From Erysipelotrichaceae bacterium UBA2227 (GTDB taxonomy: Bacteria > Bacillota_I > Bacilli_A > Erysipelotrichales > Erysipelotrichaceae), in contig DDYT01000026.1 of NCBI GenBank assembly GCA_002348095.1, forward strand, positions 1,250 to 13,585: a stretch of 12,336 bases of DNA, in the 5' to 3' direction. Positions 6,853-12,336 of the stretch are shown in pieces. Below the pieces are notes generated by a model that was given only the letters and a program-made list of their open reading frames with translations, did not search any database and was not told the DNA's origin. Numbering within the stretch: the stretch's first letter is position 1; each line of letters starts with the position of its first letter. The position numbers and the translations under genes are program-made.

Positions 6853-7881
6853 ATGAATAGATTACTCAAAGTGATGTTAACAGCGATTTTATTGACATCC
6901 ATCTTAATCGGTTGTACACCGGCTCCGAAAGTCGGCGGTGGAAAACTGGTTGTTTATTCGCCGAACTCAGACGGTGAAATCGAAGGTTTGCTTTATTATT
7001 TCGGAGATAAGTACGATGTTGAAATCGAACTTCAATCCATGGGTACCGGGGAAGTTTTATCGAAACTGACCGCTGAAAAAGAAAATCCGCAAGCTGATGT
7101 AATGTTTGGCGGTATGAACTTGGGCGTATGGACAAACAACAAAGATTTGTTCCAAGCCTACACAGCCAAAGGCGATGACAAATTGCCGGAAGGCTACAGA
7201 AACAAGACCGGATTCTTCACCAACTACTTACTGTCGGGAAGCAACCTGTTGGTCAACACTGATTTAGAAGCTCAATTGGGAATTACGATTACAAGTTATG
7301 CCGATTTGCTTAATCCGGTATTAAAAGGTAAGATCGCGATGGGCGATGCTACCCGTTCTTCCAGTGCATTTGCGCAACTGACCAACATCCTGTTAGTCAA
7401 AGGCGGTTATGACAGTGATGAAGCTTGGGATTTCGTCAGACAGCTGATGGTCCAAATGAATGGCGTCATGATCGGTTCTTCTTCGGCCGTTTACAGAGGC
7501 GTTGCTCAAGGGGAATATGTTGTTGCTTTGACTTATGAAGATCCTTCGGTCGCTTTGCTGGCTGACGGTGCTAAAAATGTCCGCGTTGTTTATCCGAGTG
7601 AAGGTGCGGTTTGGCTGCCTTCGGCTTCCGCGATCGTTGCTGGTGCTAAGAATCTTGACAATGCAAAACTGTTCCTCGATTTCCTGATTTCGGATGAAGG
7701 ACAGAAAATCGTTGCCAGCCTGACCAACCGTCCGGTCAATACGACGATTACTCAGACTAATCCGTTTATGGTACCGTTTTCACAAATCAATCTGAAGTTT
7801 GAAGACATCGAATACGTCGCTTCCAAACGTCCGGAATACCAAAAGAGATTTGCTGATTTGTGGGCAGAAGTTAATAAGTAA
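6853..7881 (+). CDS. ABC importer substrate-binding lipoprotein (FbpA/AfuA-like)
   Basis: A 342-aa extracytoplasmic binding protein. The signal peptide (1-20) ends in a lipobox LIGC with lipidated Cys21, so it is tethered to the outer face of the membrane. The fold signature is that of the FbpA/AfuA group of type-2 periplasmic binding proteins: KLVVYSPNSDGEIE (31-44), GTGEVLSKL (64-72), NPQADVMFGG (78-87) and DATRSSSAFAQL (165-176). Ferric-iron members carry a Tyr-Tyr pair in the second lobe. At the matching place this protein has only ALTYEDP (225-231), one Tyr followed by Glu-Asp. Ser/Thr-rich stretches at 168-172 and 209-211 could bind an anionic group such as phosphate. It heads a three-gene operon with a strong TAAGGAGG (6841-6848) and a cre-controlled promoter. 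A sugar phosphate or other phosphorylated carbon compound is plausible; iron is less likely but not excluded. Confidence 0.9.
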   Translation: MNRLLKVMLTAILLTSILIGCTPAPKVGGGKLVVYSPNSDGEIEGLLYYFGDKYDVEIELQSMGTGEVLSKLTAEKENPQADVMFGGMNLGVWTNNKDLFQAYTAKGDDKLPEGYRNKTGFFTNYLLSGSNLLVNTDLEAQLGITITSYADLLNPVLKGKIAMGDATRSSSAFAQLTNILLVKGGYDSDEAWDFVRQLMVQMNGVMIGSSSAVYRGVAQGEYVVALTYEDPSVALLADGAKNVRVVYPSEGAVWLPSASAIVAGAKNLDNAKLFLDFLISDEGQKIVASLTNRPVNTTITQTNPFMVPFSQINLKFEDIEYVASKRPEYQKRFADLWAEVNK

Positions 7882-7911
7882 TTCGTTTACAAGTAATAAG
7901 GAGACAGAGAT

Positions 7912-9036
7912 ATGAGTGTGAACATCAAAATCCGTAATGCTGTCAAACGCTACGGTAATAATACGATTATCTCGGATCTGTCGCTGGACATCAGGGAGGG
8001 TGAATTCTTCACCCTCCTTGGTCCATCCGGATGCGGGAAAACCACGCTGTTGAGAATGATTGCCGGCTTTAATACGATCGAAGGCGGTGATTTCTATTTT
8101 AGCGAGAAGCGTATCAATGACCTAGATCCTGCGAAGCGGAATATCGGGATGGTTTTCCAGAACTATGCGATTTTTCCCCACCTTACGGTTAAGAAGAATG
8201 TTGCTTTCGGTTTGACCAACCGTAAAATCACGAAGGAACAACGGGAGATCGAAACGCAGAAGTTCTTGGAGTTGATGCAGATCGCTCAGTTTAAGGACCG
8301 TATGCCGGAAAAACTGTCCGGCGGTCAGCAGCAGCGTGTCGCACTGGCGCGCGCACTGGTCATTCAGCCGGATGTTTTGCTGATGGATGAACCGTTGAGT
8401 AATCTGGATGCGAAACTGCGCGTCGAAATGCGTACGGCCATTAAAAATATTCAGCACAATGTCGGGATCACGACCGTTTATGTGACTCATGATCAGGAAG
8501 AGGCGATGGCGGTCAGCGATCGTATCGCGATCATGAAGGACGGCTTTATTCAGCATATCGGTACGCCGAAAGATATTTATCAGCGTCCGGCCAATCTGTT
8601 TGTGGCATCTTTTATCGGCCGCACCAATTTACTGGAAGCGGATTTGGTTATTGAAGGTGAAAAGGCTTATCTGGCATTTACCGAAGGTTATAAAATTGAA
8701 ATGAACAATGTTAAGGATGAATATAGGAAAGCTCAAAAAGTGAAAGTTTCGATTCGTCCGGAAGAGTTCGTGATTATGGAAAATATCGGTGACGGCATTA
8801 AAGTAAAAATCGAAGACAGTATTTTCCTGGGTCTCAACACGCATTATCAGGTTAAGTTTGATAACGGCGTCCATGCGGAAATCGTCCAGGAGTCGAGAAT
8901 CGACAGTATCATCCCACCGGGAACCGAGATTTCTCTGAAAGTTAAATCGGAGAAGATCAATGTATTTACGGAAGATGGTCTGCATAATTGTTTGACCGGA
9001 GTGCGCAACGACTACGAACAGTACACAGGTAAGTAA
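7912..9036 (+). CDS. ABC importer ATP-binding protein (FbpC/PotA-like)
   Basis: A 374-aa ATPase that drives the importer from the cytoplasmic face. All nucleotide-binding motifs are intact: Walker A GPSGCGKT (37-44), Q-loop Gln83, signature LSGGQQ (135-140), Walker B VLLMDE (155-160), D-loop SNLD (163-166) and switch His193. Residues from about 235 on form a TOBE-type regulatory domain, typical of the FbpC/PotA/MalK group and missing in short ATPases. It lies 30 bp after the binding-protein gene, with TAAGGAG (7897-7903) 8 bases before its ATG, and 1 bp before the permease, so the three are one transcription unit. The family does not reveal the substrate: iron, polyamine, phosphonate and sugar systems all use this type. 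Confidence 0.96.
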   Translation: MSVNIKIRNAVKRYGNNTIISDLSLDIREGEFFTLLGPSGCGKTTLLRMIAGFNTIEGGDFYFSEKRINDLDPAKRNIGMVFQNYAIFPHLTVKKNVAFGLTNRKITKEQREIETQKFLELMQIAQFKDRMPEKLSGGQQQRVALARALVIQPDVLLMDEPLSNLDAKLRVEMRTAIKNIQHNVGITTVYVTHDQEEAMAVSDRIAIMKDGFIQHIGTPKDIYQRPANLFVASFIGRTNLLEADLVIEGEKAYLAFTEGYKIEMNNVKDEYRKAQKVKVSIRPEEFVIMENIGDGIKVKIEDSIFLGLNTHYQVKFDNGVHAEIVQESRIDSIIPPGTEISLKVKSEKINVFTEDGLHNCLTGVRNDYEQYTGK

Positions 9037-9037
9037 T

Positions 9038-10687
9038 ATGAAGCAGAAAAAATCCCTGGATATCTGGACGCTGATATCTTATTCCGTCCTGATTCTGTAT
9101 GCTTTATTCCTGTTGTATCCGCTGTTTATGATTTTGCGCTCGTCATTTACGGATGTCGACGGGAATTTTACGTTTACCTGGTTTGAGCAGTTCTTTTCAC
9201 AGGCGTATTATTTCTCTACCTTAGTCAACAGTTTCAATGTCACTGTATGGGTAACCTTTCTGACATTGCTCATCGGTTATCCGTTGGCCTATTTCTATAA
9301 TATGTTCCATATTCGCGGTAAGACGTTTTTGCAGGTCATCATTATCCTTTGCTCGATGTCCGCGCCGTTTATCGGAGCGTATGCCTGGATTCAGCTGTTG
9401 GGTCGCAGTGGGTCGATCACGGTGTTCATCCGTAATCTGACCGGGATCACGATTCCCAATATTTACGGTTTCAACGGGATCTTGCTGGTACTGACTTTGC
9501 AGATGTTCCCGTTGGTATTCTTGTATATTTCCGGTGCTCTGAAAAAAATCGACAACTCTCTGATCGAGGCCTCGGCCAACATGGGGATCAGCGGGATTCA
9601 GCGGTTCTTCAAAGTTATCGTTCCGCTGACGATGCCGACGATTTTTGCGGCCGGCTTGCTGGTCTTTATGAAGGCATTTGCAGATTTTGGTACGCCGCTT
9701 TTGATCGGCGAAGGTTTCCGGGTTTTCCCGGTTGAGATCTATGCGCAATTTATGGGGGAAACCGGCCGAAACTTCAACTTTGCGGCAACCATCAGCGTCA
9801 TTGCGATTTTGATTACCGCCGCTATATTCCTGATTCAGAAGTATGTGGCCAGTCATTTCACCTTTACAATGAACTCGCTCAATACGATCGAGCGGAAAAA
9901 GGCGAAGGGTCTGTTCAACATATTCATTCACTTATACTCGTATCTGGTGGTGTTTCTTTCGTTTTTACCGCAGATGCTGATCGTGTATCAGTCGTTTCAA
10001 AATACTTCGGGTAAACTGTTTGCGCCGGGCTATTCACTTAACAGCTACCGGGTAGCGATGTCCCGGGTAAGAAATGCCATTCCCAATACGTTTATTATCG
10101 GCGGGCTGGCGTTGGTCGCAACGATTATACTGGCCGTATTTATCGCATATCTGGTGGTCCGTCGTAAAAACACGGTCAACAGCTTTATCGATACGCTGTC
10201 CATGATTCCGTTTATCATTCCGGGTGCGGTCGTCGGTATCGGATTGGTCATGGCGTTTAACCGTCAGCCGGTCGTCTTGACAGGTACATTTGCAATCATG
10301 GTCATTGCGTTGGTCGTTCGGCGTATCCCGTATACGATCCGTTCTTCGGTCGCGATCTTACAGCAGATTCCGATCACCATTGAGGAAGCTTCGATCAGTC
10401 TGGGATCTTCGAAACTGAAGACGTTTGCATTGATCACGATTCCGATGATGGGAAGCGGGATCATTGCCGGTGCCATTTTAAGTTGGGTTACCATCATTAC
10501 GGAATTGGCTACGGCGATCATCTTGTATAACTCCAGAACGATCACACTGACCTTGGCGATTTACTCCTTTGTTTCCCGCGGAAACTATGGATATGCAGCT
10601 GCGCTGGCGACGGTACTGACCGGATTGACCATCGCTTCACTGCTGATTTATATGAAGATCACCAAGTCCAGCGAAATCACGATGTAG
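9038..10687 (+). CDS. ABC importer permease, two fused transmembrane domains (FbpB/AfuB-like)
   Basis: A 549-aa inner-membrane channel made of two BPD-transporter domains in one chain, with about 12 membrane helices. Hydrophobic segments lie near 10-33, 66-88, 97-121, 144-167, 195-216 and 249-268 in the first half, and 293-317, 349-374, 388-408, 413-430, 466-490 and 516-538 in the second. Each half has its EAA loop that docks to the ATPase: EASANMG (177-183) and EASISLG (450-456). One gene therefore supplies both halves of the pore, as in FbpB, SfuB or AfuB, and no second permease gene is needed. The ATG lies one base after the stop of the ATPase gene, with a weak AGGTAAG before it, so translation probably depends on coupling. 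A clear terminator follows 4 bases after the stop. Confidence 0.95.
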   Translation: MKQKKSLDIWTLISYSVLILYALFLLYPLFMILRSSFTDVDGNFTFTWFEQFFSQAYYFSTLVNSFNVTVWVTFLTLLIGYPLAYFYNMFHIRGKTFLQVIIILCSMSAPFIGAYAWIQLLGRSGSITVFIRNLTGITIPNIYGFNGILLVLTLQMFPLVFLYISGALKKIDNSLIEASANMGISGIQRFFKVIVPLTMPTIFAAGLLVFMKAFADFGTPLLIGEGFRVFPVEIYAQFMGETGRNFNFAATISVIAILITAAIFLIQKYVASHFTFTMNSLNTIERKKAKGLFNIFIHLYSYLVVFLSFLPQMLIVYQSFQNTSGKLFAPGYSLNSYRVAMSRVRNAIPNTFIIGGLALVATIILAVFIAYLVVRRKNTVNSFIDTLSMIPFIIPGAVVGIGLVMAFNRQPVVLTGTFAIMVIALVVRRIPYTIRSSVAILQQIPITIEEASISLGSSKLKTFALITIPMMGSGIIAGAILSWVTIITELATAIILYNSRTITLTLAIYSFVSRGNYGYAAALATVLTGLTIASLLIYMKITKSSEITM

Positions 10688-10691
10688 AATC

Positions 10692-10712
10692 AGCCGCGTA
10701 AGCGGCTTTTTA
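10692..10712 (+). terminator. Rho-independent terminator of the importer operon
   Basis: A stem AGCCGC / GCGGCT (10692-10697 and 10702-10707) with loop GTAA is followed by TTTTTAT. It ends the importer transcript just before the next promoter begins. Confidence 0.9.
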
Positions 10713-10714
10713 TA

Positions 10715-10743
10715 TTGACATGGCGAATTCTCTTGCGGATAAT
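10715..10743 (+). promoter_or_regulatory. Consensus sigma-A promoter for the small lipoprotein gene
   Basis: A perfect -35 TTGACA (10715-10720), a 17-bp spacer and GATAAT (10738-10743). It starts three bases after the T-run of the preceding terminator, so the lipoprotein is transcribed independently of the importer. Confidence 0.87.
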
Positions 10744-10764
10744 GAAAGAAACGGGGGTCACATC

Positions 10765-11427
10765 ATGTCAAAATTTATAAATAAACATCGTAAGCTGTTG
10801 TCAGTCGGTTGTCTGCTGTTTGTATTATTTGGCTGCACTTCTAAACCGACGGTCACTTTTGAACAAATGGCGAAGTGGGATAATGGGATTTTTGTGAGTG
10901 AGTTTGGCGGTTTTTCCATTGAAGTGCCTGAGAACTGGATCGCGTTGAGTGATTCAGAAATTAAGCAGCAAGTCGCAACTGCTTCTGAGAGTGTGATTTA
11001 CGGGACTCCTTCGGTCAGTCTCGAACAGTTTCAAAAAACGTCCGGATTTTATCCGATGGCTTTTATAACTGAAATCAACAATGATTCAGAAAACACTTTT
11101 GCGATGACCATTGTTATAATTGAACGTATGAACGTTTTGGACAGGCTGAGTGTCAAGACAGCGGATGAGTATCTGGCGAAGGTAGCTGACGGATATAAAC
11201 AGAATCAGACCGCAGGAAACACATTCAGTTTTGAAGAAATCATCTCGGTCAACATTGGGGGTCTTGAGTATCGCTGTCTGCCGATCAATGTTGAATCATA
11301 TCAGTATCGACAGATCATCGCTGCGCGTATCAAGGATGATTTTGTTATCGGTATCTTAATCATGACAACCGATAATCATCAAAAACTGACTGAAGAAGCA
11401 TTTGGGGCTTTCTCAGATTTGCCTTAA
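10765..11427 (+). CDS. Small lipoprotein of unknown function
   Basis: A 220-aa secreted lipoprotein. A basic N-terminus (MSKFINKHRK) and a hydrophobic stretch end in the lipobox LFGC, with Cys24 as the lipidated residue. The mature part begins around EFGGFSIEVPENWIAL (46-61), which resembles the first strands of PsbP/Mog1-like domains often found in Firmicute lipoproteins. That resemblance is only by eye. No catalytic motif is visible. I chose the ATG at 10765 because GGGGGT (10753-10758) is 6 bases upstream. A longer in-frame ATG at 10720 lies inside the promoter and would spoil the signal peptide. It could be an accessory protein for the adjacent importer, but its own promoter and the terminator between them argue for separate control. 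Confidence 0.88.
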   Translation: MSKFINKHRKLLSVGCLLFVLFGCTSKPTVTFEQMAKWDNGIFVSEFGGFSIEVPENWIALSDSEIKQQVATASESVIYGTPSVSLEQFQKTSGFYPMAFITEINNDSENTFAMTIVIIERMNVLDRLSVKTADEYLAKVADGYKQNQTAGNTFSFEEIISVNIGGLEYRCLPINVESYQYRQIIAARIKDDFVIGILIMTTDNHQKLTEEAFGAFSDLP

Positions 11428-11457
11428 GTCGGCAATCCGGTGATTGTGCACTTTTAG

Positions 11458-11486
11458 TTGACTTTATGTGCGATTTTACATATAAT
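11458..11486 (+). promoter_or_regulatory. Consensus sigma-A promoter for yceD-rpmF
   Basis: TTGACT (11458-11463), a 17-bp spacer and a perfect TATAAT (11481-11486). The start would be near 11493, about 21 bases before the GTG of yceD. A strong constitutive promoter fits a ribosomal-protein operon. Confidence 0.88.
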
Positions 11487-11513
11487 TATCACGTTAACGA
11501 ATAGGGTGATTTT

Positions 11514-12026
11514 GTGAAGTGGTCGAAAACCGAGCTGTATCAGCATGCCGATGAAGTATTGCCTTTTGAAGAGCGGATTCAGTTTGGTATCGGTGCTTTT
11601 CAACACAGTGACCGCTTGCGAGATGTAAGAGATGTTGTTGTCAAGGGCGAAGGCCGCTATGACAGTAACTGTAACCGGTTCGTCGTGAATTTTTCCATTC
11701 AAGGAACCATGGTCGTACCATGTGCGGTGACATTGGAAGATGTGATCGTACCGTTGGATACGACGGCAACCGAGGTATATTCATTTGAACACAGTGATGA
11801 CGAGAATGAAGATGTCGAGGTTGTAAAGGGTGATGTGATCGAGCTTTTCGAGCTGGTATATCAGCTGATCCTGATGGAAGCCCCGTTGAAAGTCGTTAAG
11901 CCGGACTTGAAAGAGTATCCCAAGGGTAACGGCTGGGAAGTCATTAAGGAAGAAGATTACGCTGCTGCGAAGAAGTCAGAGATTGATCCACGGTTAGCAA
12001 AACTCAAAGATTATAACCCGCAATGA
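11514..12026 (+). CDS. yceD: YceD/DUF177 family protein (YlbN)
   Basis: A 170-aa member of the YceD (DUF177) family, almost always encoded directly before rpmF and linked to 23S rRNA accumulation or ribosome formation; its exact biochemical role is not settled. The family core is visible as GRYDSNCNRFVVNFSIQG (47-64) and VVPCAVTLEDV (67-77), with Cys53 and Cys70, then a helix ELFELVYQLILMEAPLKVV (110-128) and the typical end DPRLAKLKDYNPQ (158-170). Many members have CxxC-like Cys groups here; this one has single, spaced cysteines, so metal binding is doubtful. The start is GTG at 11514, with AGGGTGA just upstream (11503-11509). A 17-bp gap separates it from rpmF. Confidence 0.9.
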   Translation: MKWSKTELYQHADEVLPFEERIQFGIGAFQHSDRLRDVRDVVVKGEGRYDSNCNRFVVNFSIQGTMVVPCAVTLEDVIVPLDTTATEVYSFEHSDDENEDVEVVKGDVIELFELVYQLILMEAPLKVVKPDLKEYPKGNGWEVIKEEDYAAAKKSEIDPRLAKLKDYNPQ

Positions 12027-12043
12027 ACAGGAGGTGTTGAAAC

Positions 12044-12208
12044 ATGGCAGTTCAACAAAGAAGAAATTCAAAGACCCGTAAGGCAAAACGCAGAACGCAC
12101 TACAAATTACCGCAAGTAACTTTGGTCAAGTGTCCGTCATGCGGAGAATTCAAACAACCGCATCGCGTATGCGAATGTGGCCATTATGAAGGTCGTAAGA
12201 GCGCTTAA
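12044..12208 (+). CDS. rpmF: Ribosomal protein L32 (bL32)
   Basis: A 54-aa component of the large ribosomal subunit. It begins MAVQQRRNSKTRKAKRRTHY, the conserved basic N-terminal arm that threads into 23S rRNA. A zinc-ribbon part follows with CPSC at 30-33 and CEC at 43-45. In most zinc-binding L32 proteins the second pair is CxxC; here one residue is missing, giving CxC, while the frame before and after matches the family (HRVC and GHYEGR). AGGAGG (12029-12034) lies 9 bases before the ATG. The stop codon sits in the loop of the following terminator, so the operon ends very compactly. Confidence 0.96.
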   Translation: MAVQQRRNSKTRKAKRRTHYKLPQVTLVKCPSCGEFKQPHRVCECGHYEGRKSA

Positions 12209-12223
12209 GCGCTTTTTTCTTTT
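12197..12223 (+). terminator. Rho-independent terminator of yceD-rpmF
   Basis: AGCGC / GCGCT (12200-12204 and 12209-12213) closes a TTAA loop. The stem extends outward by A-T and G-T pairs, and the 3' arm runs into TTTTTTCTTTT. The rpmF stop codon (12206-12208) is part of the loop. Confidence 0.85.
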
Positions 12224-12232
12224 AATATTTTC

Positions 12233-12243
12233 TGTGATATAAT
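12233..12243 (+). promoter_or_regulatory. Extended -10 promoter for the last gene
   Basis: TGATATAAT gives a TGn extended -10 with a perfect TATAAT (12238-12243). The -35 region would fall in the T-run of the preceding terminator and matches the consensus poorly. Confidence 0.6.
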
Positions 12244-12261
12244 GAGCGCGGAGGGATGCTT

Positions 12262-12336
12262 GTGAAGGTTGTTTTTCGTGTAAATGAAGATGCCGAAAGT
12301 TTCGATGCTTATGTCCGGTCGCATCCGCAGGGATCG
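12262..12336 (+). CDS. Probable FemABX-type aminoacyltransferase, N-terminal fragment cut by window edge
   Basis: Only 25 codons are visible, MKVVFRVNED followed by AESFDAYVRSHPQGS. The pattern Phe-Asp-x-Tyr/Phe-Val-x-x-His-Pro-x-Gly-Ser is typical of the start of FemA/FemX/MurM proteins, which add amino acids from aminoacyl-tRNA to the peptidoglycan precursor lipid II to build the interpeptide bridge. With so little sequence, another GNAT-fold protein cannot be ruled out. An in-frame ATG at 12256 touches the GGAGGG ribosome binding site (12250-12255), so the GTG at 12262, 6 bases away, is the better start. Confidence 0.65.
   Translation, partial: MKVVFRVNEDAESFDAYVRSHPQGS

Noticed and set aside
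7878..7891. Second cre-like half site (TCGTTTACA) between the first two importer genes
   Set aside because: Only the right half matches; the left half does not fit TGWAA.
9221..9931. 236-codon open frame antisense to the permease gene
   Set aside because: Its composition is highly polar and biased, with no recognisable domain; it is a shadow of a strongly supported membrane-protein gene.
10720..10764. Upstream ATG for the small lipoprotein
   Set aside because: It overlaps the -35 box, so it would not be on the transcript, and it disrupts a normal lipoprotein signal peptide.
11433..11454. Possible terminator after the small lipoprotein (CAATC/GATTG)
   Set aside because: The stem is only 5 bp and the T-run is short and displaced, so it is too weak to call.
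11488..11510. Inverted repeat ATCAC/GTGAT around CGTTAACG just before yceD, possibly hiding the ribosome binding site
   Set aside because: The left arm lies at or before the expected transcription start, so the hairpin would probably not form in the RNA.
1..12336. CRISPR arrays, insertion sequences, rRNA or tRNA genes, phage genes
   Set aside because: No regular repeat-spacer pattern, transposase, terminal inverted repeats, tRNA-like folds or phage-type proteins were seen.

Overview
The window looks like a core chromosomal segment of a low-to-mid G+C Firmicute (Bacillota). It uses the standard bacterial code: TGA ends pheT and TGG encodes Trp. AGGAGG-type ribosome binding sites, sigma-A promoters with 17-bp spacers, a perfect CcpA cre box, and the Firmicute genes tmcAL (ylbM), yebC2-type yebC and yceD-rpmF all point this way. 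The N-terminus of ribosomal protein L32 and the overall gene set fit an Erysipelotrichales-like lineage best, but that is an impression and was not tested by alignment.

Layout. (1) 1-3037: the 3' part of pheT (beta subunit of phenylalanyl-tRNA synthetase), overlapping by 4 bp a short-chain dehydrogenase. (2) 3053-3857: yebC (YebC2 branch of the YebC/TACO1 translation factors) behind its own strong promoter. A hairpin then separates it from the convergent tmcAL. (3) 3856-5971: tmcAL (minus strand; elongator tRNA-Met acetate ligase), divergent from an alpha/beta hydrolase of the monoacylglycerol-lipase type. (4) 5961-6608: an unrecognised 215-aa protein on the minus strand with three C-terminal membrane segments; its 3' end overlaps the hydrolase. 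(5) 6784-10712: a three-gene ABC importer operon (lipoprotein binding protein, ATPase, fused two-domain permease) with a promoter, a perfect cre operator at the predicted transcription start, and a rho-independent terminator. (6) 10715-11427: a small unrecognised lipoprotein with its own consensus promoter. (7) 11458-12223: yceD-rpmF with a consensus promoter and terminator. (8) 12262-end: the first 25 codons of a probable FemABX-type aminoacyltransferase.

Most of the window is translation machinery: PheT, YebC2, TmcAL, YceD/L32. The exception is the importer. Its binding protein resembles the ferric-iron (FbpA) group, but it lacks the Tyr-Tyr iron ligands where I would expect them, and its promoter carries a carbon-catabolite operator. 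Together these suggest a carbon source such as a sugar phosphate or similar anion rather than iron.

I saw no mobile element, CRISPR array, rRNA or tRNA, and I cannot claim a clearly new multi-gene system. The most distinctive points are the cre-controlled FbpA-like importer, the CxC (instead of CxxC) second zinc knuckle in L32, the unknown three-segment membrane protein, and the break in the usual tmcAL-yceD-rpmF gene order.
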